Positions 1 through 5,745 of a stretch of 10,436 bases of DNA are shown piece by piece. The position numbers were made by a program, and so were the translations under genes. Numbering within the stretch: the first letter of the stretch is position 1; each line of letters begins with the position of its first letter. Source of the stretch: Flavobacteriaceae bacterium (GTDB lineage Bacteria > Bacteroidota > Bacteroidia > Flavobacteriales > Flavobacteriaceae); NCBI GenBank assembly GCA_018674025.1, contig JABHBC010000002.1, positions 1-10,436 of the forward strand. Direction: 5' to 3'. The notes under the pieces were generated by a model. It searched no databases. It was not told the origin of the DNA and was given only the letters and a program-made list of their open reading frames with translations.

Positions 1-970
1 CTTTTATTTTTCCTTTAAATGTCCTTGGGTGAGAATACTTATCTCCATAAGAGTTAATAATTTCATTTTTAGCACTTTCTTTAGCATCATTGGATAAATT
101 AACACTATCCGTTCTCATGTAAGTTATTAAACCAGCTTCGTATAACCTCTGGGCTAAAGTCATGGTTTTAGAAACTGAAAAATATAATTTTCTAGAAGCT
201 TCTTGCTGTAAAGTTGAAGTAGTAAATGGAGGGGCAGGGGTTTTCTTTGTAGGTTTTTTCTCTAAACTTTTTATTGAAAATTTAGAATTAATGTTATTGT
301 TCAAAAAACTGACAGCATCTTCTTTTGAAGTAAAAGATTTTGAAAGTCTAGCTTTAAATGAATCACCCTCAAGTGTTGTAAATACACAATCAATTTTAAA
401 GGATGAAACAGGGGTGAAACCAAGTATTTCACGTTCTTTTTCGACAATTAATCTGACTGAAACAGACTGCACTCTACCGGCTGAAAGACCACTTCTAATT
501 TTTCTCCACAATACAGGAGATAATTCATAACCAACTATTCTATCTAAAACTCTTCTAGCTTGTTGTGCATCTACTAAATTGTAATCAATCTTTCTGGGAT
601 TACTAACTGCTTTTTTGATTGCAGACTCAGTAATTTCATGAAAAACAATTCTTTTGGTTTTGTTTTCTTTTAACTTTAACGAATTAAAGAGGTGCCAAGC
701 AATAGCTTCTCCTTCCCTATCTTCATCACTAGCTAACCATACCATTTCAGATTTACTTGCTAAATCTTTAAGATTCTTAACAACTGTTTTTTTATCTTTA
801 GAAACCTCATATTTAGGAGTAAAATCACCATCTACATCAACTCCAAGTTCTTTTGAAGGTAAGTCAGAAATGTGCCCAAAACTTGATGCAACAATAAATT
901 CTTTACCTAAAAACTTTTCAATTGTTTTTGCTTTTGCTGGTGACTCAACGATTACTAAATTCTTTGCCAT
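1..970 (-). CDS. topA: DNA topoisomerase I (type IA), N-terminal 323 codons, 3' end outside window
   Basis: Type IA topoisomerase, which relaxes negatively supercoiled DNA by cutting and passing single strands; cytoplasmic, nucleoid-associated. The reading frame starts at the ATG complementary to 968-970 (MAKNLVIVESPAKAKTIEKF) and stays open to the window edge. The TOPRIM domain is clear: the conserved Glu is E9, and the acidic triad motif SDEDREGEA (residues 81-89) supplies D82 and D84. The helical segment with DRIVGYELSP (143-152) and SAGRVQSVSVRLIVEKER (163-180) is typical. The catalytic tyrosine is Y284 in ITYMRTDSVNLS, at 119-121 on the plus strand. The rest of the core and any C-terminal zinc-binding region lie beyond position 1. 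It is divergently oriented from miaB. No frameshift or stop is seen. The plus-strand open frames here are shadows of this gene. Confidence 0.97.
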   Translation of the reverse strand, partial: MAKNLVIVESPAKAKTIEKFLGKEFIVASSFGHISDLPSKELGVDVDGDFTPKYEVSKDKKTVVKNLKDLASKSEMVWLASDEDREGEAIAWHLFNSLKLKENKTKRIVFHEITESAIKKAVSNPRKIDYNLVDAQQARRVLDRIVGYELSPVLWRKIRSGLSAGRVQSVSVRLIVEKEREILGFTPVSSFKIDCVFTTLEGDSFKARLSKSFTSKEDAVSFLNNNINSKFSIKSLEKKPTKKTPAPPFTTSTLQQEASRKLYFSVSKTMTLAQRLYEAGLITYMRTDSVNLSNDAKESAKNEIINSYGDKYSHPRTFKGKIK

Positions 971-989
971 ATTTTAAAATTAAGAAGTA

Positions 990-997
990 CAAATGTA
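990..997 (-). promoter_or_regulatory. Candidate -7 promoter element for topA
   Basis: Read on the minus strand this is TACATTTG, a full match to the Bacteroidota -7 consensus TAnnTTTG. It lies about 20 bases upstream of the topA start, which implies a very short leader. No TTTG or TTG is found at the expected -33 distance; only an AT-rich TTTTC-like stretch lies nearby. The -7 element is therefore all that supports it. Confidence 0.45.
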
Positions 998-1098
998 GAA
1001 GAAATTTTTATATATATTTTTTGAAAATTAAAAATTAGCCTTTAAATATGTTAATTTTAATATTATTCTACCTCTTGTAATCTTTCTATAATTTTTGA

Positions 1099-1115
1099 TA
1101 TGACAATTTGTCATA
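1099..1115. promoter_or_regulatory. Perfect 17-base palindrome, candidate operator
   Basis: The sequence TATGACAA-T-TTGTCATA is an exact 8-base inverted repeat around one central base. It covers the -33 element of the miaB promoter and lies in the topA/miaB divergent region. Its size and symmetry fit a site for a dimeric regulator. It has a one-base centre and no following T-tract, so it is not a terminator. It does not match FNR (TTGAT-N4-ATCAA) or CIRCE. No cognate regulator can be named from the sequence. Confidence 0.5.
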
Positions 1116-1138
1116 ACATAAATTAAATACTATATTTG
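1107..1138 (+). promoter_or_regulatory. Promoter of the miaB operon (Bacteroidota primary sigma type)
   Basis: A -33 TTTG (1107-1110) is followed after 20 bases by TATATTTG (1131-1138), a full match to TAnnTTTG. Spacing and both elements fit the known consensus for the primary sigma factor of Bacteroidota. The expected transcription start is near 1143-1146, giving a leader of roughly 25-28 bases before the GTG start of miaB at 1171. The -33 element sits inside a perfect palindrome, which is listed separately. Confidence 0.7.
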
Positions 1139-1170
1139 TAGACTTAATTTAAATTAATATTTAAACATCT

Positions 1171-2616
1171 GTGGAGAAATTATTAGAAGAAAAAAGACAA
1201 GGAGAAGTTTTAAAAACTAGAATTATTTCTAAAAATAGCAAGAAACTATATATAGAAAGTTTTGGGTGCGCGATGAATTTTAGTGATAGTGAAATTGTTG
1301 CCTCTATTTTATCTAATAATGGATATAACACAACAACTACTATTGAAGAAGCTGAATTAATTTTAATAAACACTTGTTCTATTAGAGACAAGGCAGAACA
1401 AACAGTAAGGAAAAGACTTGAAAAATATAACGCTCTAAAAAGAGATAATCCAAAAATGAAAGTAGGGGTTTTAGGCTGCATGGCAGAACGATTAAAACAC
1501 AAATTCTTAGAGCAAGAAAAAATTGTGGATCTAGTAGTGGGGCCTGATGCTTATAAAGATTTACCAAATTTATTAGCAGAGGTAGATCAAGGCAGAGATG
1601 CTATAAATGTGTTATTGTCAAAAGATGAAACTTACGGAGACGTAAGTCCAGTTAGACTAAATTCCAATGGAGTCTCAGCATTTATTTCTATAACAAGAGG
1701 ATGTGATAATATGTGTACATTTTGTGTTGTTCCTTTTACAAGAGGCCGCGAAAGAAGTAGGGATCCGAAAAGTATTATTGATGAGCTTAATGACTTAGCA
1801 AAAAAGAATTTTAAAGAAATTACTCTGTTAGGACAAAATGTTGATAGCTATCTATGGTATGGTGGAGGATTAAAAAAAGATCTCGCTAAAGCTTCAGAAA
1901 TTCAAAAAGCAAGTTCAATTGGATTTGCAAAACTTTTAGAGATGTGCGCTGTAGCACAACCTAAAATGAGAATTCGATTTTCAACATCAAATCCTCAAGA
2001 CATGTCTATTGATGTAATTAAAGTCATGTCAAAGTATGAGAATATTTGTAATTACATTCATCTTCCAGTTCAGAGTGGCAGTAATTCAATTTTAAAGGCC
2101 ATGAATAGGCAACACACAAGAGAGGAGTATATAGATCTAATTAAAAGTATTAAAAAAATAATTCCTGATTGTACAATAAGTCATGACATGATAGTTGGTT
2201 TCCCAAATGAAACAGAAGAGGATCATAAACAAACTATTTCTTTAATGAATGAGGTGACTTATTTATTTGGTTATATGTTTAAATACTCCGAAAGACCAGG
2301 AACTTTAGCAGAAAGAAAATTAGAAGATAATGTCGACGAACAAATTAAAAAAAGAAGATTACAAGAAATTGTTGATTTACAACAAAAACATAGTCTTATT
2401 AGAACAAAAGAGTTTTTAAATAAAAAGGTCGAAGTATTAATTGACAAACAATCAAAAAAATCTGATAATTACTGGGCTGGAAGAACAGAACACAATAAAG
2501 TTGTTGTATTCCCAAAAGAGAACTATAAAATTGGTGATTTTGTAAATGTACTCACAGAGCAATGCACAAGCGCCACATTAATCGGGAAAGCAATTGAATA
2601 CTCAAAAAATAATTAA
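1171..2616 (+). CDS. miaB: tRNA-2-methylthio-N6-dimethylallyladenosine synthase MiaB
   Basis: Radical-SAM methylthiotransferase that adds the 2-methylthio group to i6A at position 37 of tRNAs reading UNN codons; cytoplasmic. The N-terminal MTTase domain holds three cysteines for the auxiliary Fe-S cluster: C33 in IESFGCAMNFSDSE, C69 in INTCSIRDKA and C103 in GVLGCMAERLK. The radical-SAM cluster motif CxxxCxxC is C178, C182 and C185 (RGCDNMCTFCVVPFTRGRER). A TRAM domain ends the protein (about 409-478). At 481 residues it is slightly longer than many homologues, owing to an N-terminal extension and an insert near 225-245 (SYLWYGGGLKKD) that I recall from flavobacterial MiaB. The start is GTG at 1171: an in-frame TAA at 1162-1164 rules out anything upstream, and MEKLLEEKRQGE resembles flavobacterial N-termini. 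It is the first gene of the operon; the next begins 2 bases after its stop. Confidence 0.97.
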   Translation: MEKLLEEKRQGEVLKTRIISKNSKKLYIESFGCAMNFSDSEIVASILSNNGYNTTTTIEEAELILINTCSIRDKAEQTVRKRLEKYNALKRDNPKMKVGVLGCMAERLKHKFLEQEKIVDLVVGPDAYKDLPNLLAEVDQGRDAINVLLSKDETYGDVSPVRLNSNGVSAFISITRGCDNMCTFCVVPFTRGRERSRDPKSIIDELNDLAKKNFKEITLLGQNVDSYLWYGGGLKKDLAKASEIQKASSIGFAKLLEMCAVAQPKMRIRFSTSNPQDMSIDVIKVMSKYENICNYIHLPVQSGSNSILKAMNRQHTREEYIDLIKSIKKIIPDCTISHDMIVGFPNETEEDHKQTISLMNEVTYLFGYMFKYSERPGTLAERKLEDNVDEQIKKRRLQEIVDLQQKHSLIRTKEFLNKKVEVLIDKQSKKSDNYWAGRTEHNKVVVFPKENYKIGDFVNVLTEQCTSATLIGKAIEYSKNN

Positions 2617-2618
2617 TT

Positions 2619-3854
2619 ATGGAATCAGTTCAAGCTATAAAACAAAGATTTGGAATTATTGGAAATGATCCAATTTTAAATAGAGCATTGGAAAAAGCTC
2701 TGAAGGTTGCACCAACAGAAATATCTGTTTTAGTTACTGGTGAAAGTGGTGTAGGGAAAGAAAGTATTCCTAAAATAACGCATCAGTTTTCTCACAGAAA
2801 ACATGCAAAATATATCGCAGTTAATTGTGGTGCAATCCCAGAAGGGACTATTGACAGCGAATTATTTGGCCATGAAAAAGGAGCATTTACAGGTGCAACT
2901 AGTGAAAGAAAGGGATACTTTGAGGTAGCTGATGGTGGGACTATTTTTTTAGATGAAGTAGGTGAACTACCTTTAACTACACAAGTAAGATTACTAAGAG
3001 TTTTAGAAAATGGAGAATTTATCAAAGTAGGATCTAGTAAAGTTCAAAAAACTAATATTAGAATTGTTGCAGCCACCAATTTGAATATGTTTGATGCAAT
3101 AAAAAATAATAAATTTAGAGAAGATTTGTATTATAGATTGAGCACTGTAGAAATTAAATTACCTGCTTTAAGAGACCGCAAAGATGATATTCATATTCTA
3201 TTTAGAAAGTTTTCTAGTGATTTTGCATTAAAATATAAAATGCCATCAATAAAGCTAGACAAAGATGCTTTAGCATTGCTTATAAACTACAGTTGGAACG
3301 GTAATATCAGACAGCTTAAAAATGTTGCTGAACAAATTTCAGTTTTAGAACGTGAAAGAAATATCAACAAAGAGACACTAATAAATTATCTACCAAATAG
3401 TCAAAATTCTAACTTACCTGCAATAATAAAAAAGGATCAAGATAGCAGTGATTTTAGTAACGAAAGAGAAATTTTATACAAAGTTCTATTTGATATGAAA
3501 AATGATTTGAATGATTTGAAAAAGCTAACAATGGAGCTTATGAAAAATGATAATATGTCAGAGTTTCAAAAAAATAATGAGAATTTAATTCAAAAAATAT
3601 ATGATCAAGATAAAGAAGCTGAAAACTATCCAATAATTGACGTAAATGATAATCAGACTAAAGAAATTAAAGATAACAATTACCAATATGTTCAAGAATT
3701 AGATTCACAAGAAACATTATCTTTACATGATAAAGAGTTAGAGCTAATAAAAAAATCTTTAGAAAGACATGAAGGGAAAAGAAAATTGGCAGCAAAAGAG
3801 TTAGGTATTAGTGAACGAACTTTATACAGAAAAATCAAACAATTTGATTTATAA
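2619..3854 (+). CDS. Sigma-54-dependent transcriptional activator without an N-terminal receiver domain (AAA+ / Fis-type HTH)
   Basis: Bacterial enhancer-binding protein that uses ATP hydrolysis to open promoters held by sigma-54 RNA polymerase. The AAA+ domain begins almost at the N-terminus: Walker A GESGVGKE (41-48), sigma-54 contact loop GAFTGA (88-93), Walker B ending in D112-E113 (GGTIFLDEVGELP), arginine-finger region FREDLYYRL (167-174) and the sensor II stretch SWNGNIRQLKN (225-235). A linker follows (about 260-370) with a likely helical segment at 282-310 and a polar Asn/Asp/Lys-rich part. The C-terminal Fis-like helix-turn-helix (372-411) includes KLAAKELGISERTLYRKIKQ. There is no receiver, GAF or PAS domain, so activity is not directly phospho-controlled and may depend on a partner protein or on expression level. 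It lies between miaB and lptE with 2- and 3-base gaps. Its targets are unknown; a sigma-54-like site upstream of groES is a speculative local candidate. Confidence 0.93.
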   Translation: MESVQAIKQRFGIIGNDPILNRALEKALKVAPTEISVLVTGESGVGKESIPKITHQFSHRKHAKYIAVNCGAIPEGTIDSELFGHEKGAFTGATSERKGYFEVADGGTIFLDEVGELPLTTQVRLLRVLENGEFIKVGSSKVQKTNIRIVAATNLNMFDAIKNNKFREDLYYRLSTVEIKLPALRDRKDDIHILFRKFSSDFALKYKMPSIKLDKDALALLINYSWNGNIRQLKNVAEQISVLERERNINKETLINYLPNSQNSNLPAIIKKDQDSSDFSNEREILYKVLFDMKNDLNDLKKLTMELMKNDNMSEFQKNNENLIQKIYDQDKEAENYPIIDVNDNQTKEIKDNNYQYVQELDSQETLSLHDKELELIKKSLERHEGKRKLAAKELGISERTLYRKIKQFDL

Positions 3855-3857
3855 ATA

Positions 3858-4367
3858 ATGAAGCATTTAAAAATAATCTTATTTAGTTGTTATTTATGTC
3901 TTTTTTCAGGCTGTAGTGTTAAATACTCATTAACTGGTGCTTCAATTTCAGCTGAAACTAAATCATTCCAAGTAAATTACTTTCAAAATGCAGCTGCATT
4001 GATAGAGCCCGGAATTGAAAGAGATTTTACTAATAGCTTGATTGATTTATTAATAAATCAAACAAGTCTAGATTTAGTTAAATCCAATGGAGATTTAACT
4101 TATGAAGGAGAGATAACTGAATACAGAATATCACCAACAACAGCAACAGCTAATAATACAGCAGCCCAAAATAGATTAACTATTTCAGTAAATGTTCGGT
4201 TCTTTGATAAAAATGATGAAGAAGCTAATTTTGAAAAGCGATTTTCTTTTTATTTTGATTATGCAGGAAGCTCTCAGCTAATAGGATCCCAAAAAGATGC
4301 TGCAGTTGAAGAAATATTTGAAAGGATTACTCAAGATGTATTTAACGCATCACTAGCTAAATGGTAA
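3858..4367 (+). CDS. lptE: LptE-type outer-membrane lipoprotein of LPS assembly
   Basis: LptE is the lipoprotein that plugs the LptD barrel and helps insert lipopolysaccharide into the outer leaflet of the outer membrane. This 169-residue protein has a lipoprotein signal peptide with lipobox LFSGC and lipidated C19. The start of the mature part (CSVKYSLTGASI) and the segment SFQVNYFQNAA, followed by an early helix and beta-rich stretches (DLTYEGEITEYRISP, NRLTISVNVRFFDK, FSFYFDYAG), fit the short LptE form of Bacteroidota. The C-terminal helix ends FERITQDVFNASLAKW. No acidic run follows C19, which fits a protein held on the periplasmic face. It starts 3 bases after the activator gene. The call rests on fold pattern, length and remembered synteny, because LptE sequences diverge strongly. 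Confidence 0.85.
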   Translation: MKHLKIILFSCYLCLFSGCSVKYSLTGASISAETKSFQVNYFQNAAALIEPGIERDFTNSLIDLLINQTSLDLVKSNGDLTYEGEITEYRISPTTATANNTAAQNRLTISVNVRFFDKNDEEANFEKRFSFYFDYAGSSQLIGSQKDAAVEEIFERITQDVFNASLAKW

Positions 4368-4380
4368 ATAATATATAAAT

Positions 4381-5010
4381 ATGGAATTTACTAAAATACT
4401 TGAAAAGCCAAATCAATTAAACAAAAGTCAAATAGGCTATTTAAAATCTATAATTGATGACTTTCCTTACTTACAATCAGCCAGAGCAATTTATTTAAAA
4501 GCATTGAAAGACACAAACAGTTTTAAGTTTCATAGCGAATTAAAAATCACAGCAGCTTACTCAACTGAGAGAAATGTATTATTTGACTTTATAACTGACC
4601 AAGAAATAATTGAATCTAAAGTAACTTTAGATAAAGTTGATATAGCTAATGAAACTAACGAAGAAAAAAAATCTTTTGTTGAATGGTTAAGTATCTCAAA
4701 TTTTAAGCCCATCGACCGAAGCTCTAAAATTGATGACAATAACACTGCTAGCAATTCTATAATTGACAAGTTTATAGAAAGTAATCCAAAGATTGCCCAT
4801 ACGAATAACGAAATTAATTCAGAGTTTAATTATATATCTTCAAATGTGTTTAAAGAAGATGCTTTAATGACAGAGACTCTTGCAAAAATATACATGAGTC
4901 AAAATAATTTTGATAAAGCAATCCAATCTTATAATATTTTAAGTTTGAAATATCCAGAAAAAAGTAGTTACTTTGCTGACCAAATAAAAAAAATAAAAAA
5001 TAAAAAATAA
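4381..5010 (+). CDS. Uncharacterised protein with a C-terminal TPR-like repeat
   Basis: I do not recognise a defined function. The protein has 209 residues and no signal peptide or membrane segment, so it is probably cytoplasmic. Residues 1-75 are helical and contain FPYLQSARAIYLKALK and LKITAAYSTERNVLFDFI, a stretch I recall in proteins at this locus in other Flavobacteriia. A polar, probably disordered region follows (about 80-155), interrupted by the short hydrophobic motif SFVEWLSISNFKPIDR (98-113). The C-terminus has one recognisable TPR unit (about 162-195), including MTETLAKIYMSQNNFDKAIQ, and then a lysine-rich tail. TPR units usually mediate protein contacts. It lies 13 bases after lptE and 5 bases before secG, so a link to envelope assembly or secretion is possible, but this rests on context only. 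Confidence 0.8.
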   Translation: MEFTKILEKPNQLNKSQIGYLKSIIDDFPYLQSARAIYLKALKDTNSFKFHSELKITAAYSTERNVLFDFITDQEIIESKVTLDKVDIANETNEEKKSFVEWLSISNFKPIDRSSKIDDNNTASNSIIDKFIESNPKIAHTNNEINSEFNYISSNVFKEDALMTETLAKIYMSQNNFDKAIQSYNILSLKYPEKSSYFADQIKKIKNKK

Positions 5011-5015
5011 TTACC

Positions 5016-5357
5016 ATGGGTTCTTTTTCAATACTCTTAATACTTATAGTTATAGTTGCTTTTTTTCTAGTAGTAGTAATCATGGTTCAAAATCCTAAAG
5101 GTGGTGGGCTATCTTCATCTTTTGGTGGTGGCGGAACTCAACAACTTGGTGGAGTTCAAAAAACTACTGATTTTTTAGATAAGTCTACTTGGTTTTTGGC
5201 TATCTTTCTAATAGCACTAATACTTGCTTCAAACTTCGCAATTGATAACACAAACGAGTCCATAGAGTCAAAAGCATTAAATACAGAAGAGGTTGATACT
5301 CAAGCTTTACCTTTTGACAATTCTCAAGATTTAAGCCTTCCATTAAAAGAAGACTAA
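5016..5357 (+). CDS. secG: Preprotein translocase subunit SecG
   Basis: SecG is the small auxiliary subunit of the SecYEG channel in the inner membrane and helps SecA-driven export. The 113-residue protein has the family plan: TM1 at about 4-24, the conserved VQNPKGGGLSSSFGGGG (24-40) and TQQLGG as the glycine-rich cytoplasmic loop, FLDKSTWFLAIFLIALILAS with TM2 (about 59-76), and a polar acidic tail (77-113) of the sort seen in Bacteroidota. It starts 5 bases after the TPR gene and appears to close the miaB operon. Ninety-five bases separate it from groES. Confidence 0.93.
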   Translation: MGSFSILLILIVIVAFFLVVVIMVQNPKGGGLSSSFGGGGTQQLGGVQKTTDFLDKSTWFLAIFLIALILASNFAIDNTNESIESKALNTEEVDTQALPFDNSQDLSLPLKED

Positions 5358-5382
5358 ATTTTATTAAAATTTTTCTAATATG

Positions 5383-5421
5383 TAAGTTTGTCAGTAATAA
5401 GCCATTGGCACAATTTGTGTA
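5383..5421 (+). promoter_or_regulatory. Candidate promoter region of groES-groEL (two overlapping readings)
   Basis: The 95-base gap between secG and groES supports two readings. (1) A sigma-54-like site: TTGGCAC at 5405-5411 matches the -24 box, but at the -12 position the bases are GTGT rather than TTGC, so the match is partial. (2) A primary-sigma-like site: TTTG at 5387-5390, a 19-base spacer, then ACAATTTG at 5410-5417, which keeps TTTG but lacks the leading TA. A separate TAAGTTTG at 5383-5390 matches TAnnTTTG but has no good -33 partner. The two main readings share the same bases. No CIRCE element is present, so HrcA control is unlikely. Confidence 0.4.
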
Positions 5422-5452
5422 TATAACATATTAAACTAAAAAACATAAAATT

Positions 5453-5728
5453 ATGGGATTAAATATAAAACCACTAGCAGATAGAGTTCTAATAGAACCA
5501 CTAGAAGCAGAAACAAAAACAGCTTCAGGTCTAATCATTCCAGATACTGCTAAAGAAAAACCACAAAAAGGGATTGTTCAAGCAGTTGGAAACGGAACTA
5601 AAGAAAATAAAATGACAGTTAAAGTAGGTGAAACAGTTTTATACGGAAAGTATGCTGGAACTGAACTAAAACTGGACGGAAAAGATTATTTAATAATGTC
5701 AGAAAGTGATATTCTGGCGATTGTTTAA
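5453..5728 (+). CDS. groES: Co-chaperonin GroES (Hsp10)
   Basis: GroES forms the seven-membered lid of the GroEL chamber and helps fold cytoplasmic proteins. The 91-residue product begins MGLNIKPLADRVLIEP. Its mobile loop (about 17-36) contains SGLIIPDTAKEKPQKG, with the hydrophobic GLIIP contact (26-30) for GroEL. The core GETVLYGKYAGTELKLDGK and the ending YLIMSESDILAIV are typical. Its length is normal for bacterial Hsp10. It is followed 17 bases later by groEL, the usual two-gene unit. It probably has its own promoter in the gap upstream and may also receive read-through from secG. Confidence 0.97.
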   Translation: MGLNIKPLADRVLIEPLEAETKTASGLIIPDTAKEKPQKGIVQAVGNGTKENKMTVKVGETVLYGKYAGTELKLDGKDYLIMSESDILAIV

Positions 5729-5745
5729 CAATAAAAATAAATAAA

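Noticed and set aside
162..977. Two plus-strand open frames (162-530 and 654-977)
   Set aside because: They lie wholly antisense to topA, whose frame shows the TOPRIM motifs and the catalytic tyrosine. Their translations resemble no protein family.
971..1170. Possible small gene or RNA in the topA-miaB spacer
   Set aside because: Apart from the promoter elements and the palindrome, the 200 bases are AT-rich, with no credible reading frame, no tRNA-like fold and no hairpin with a T-tract.
5356..5374. AT-only inverted repeat after secG (AAATTTT-ATT-AAAATTT then TT)
   Set aside because: The 7-base stem has no G:C pair and a 3-base loop, and it overlaps the secG stop codon. Such repeats are expected by chance in AT-rich spacers, so I do not call it a terminator.
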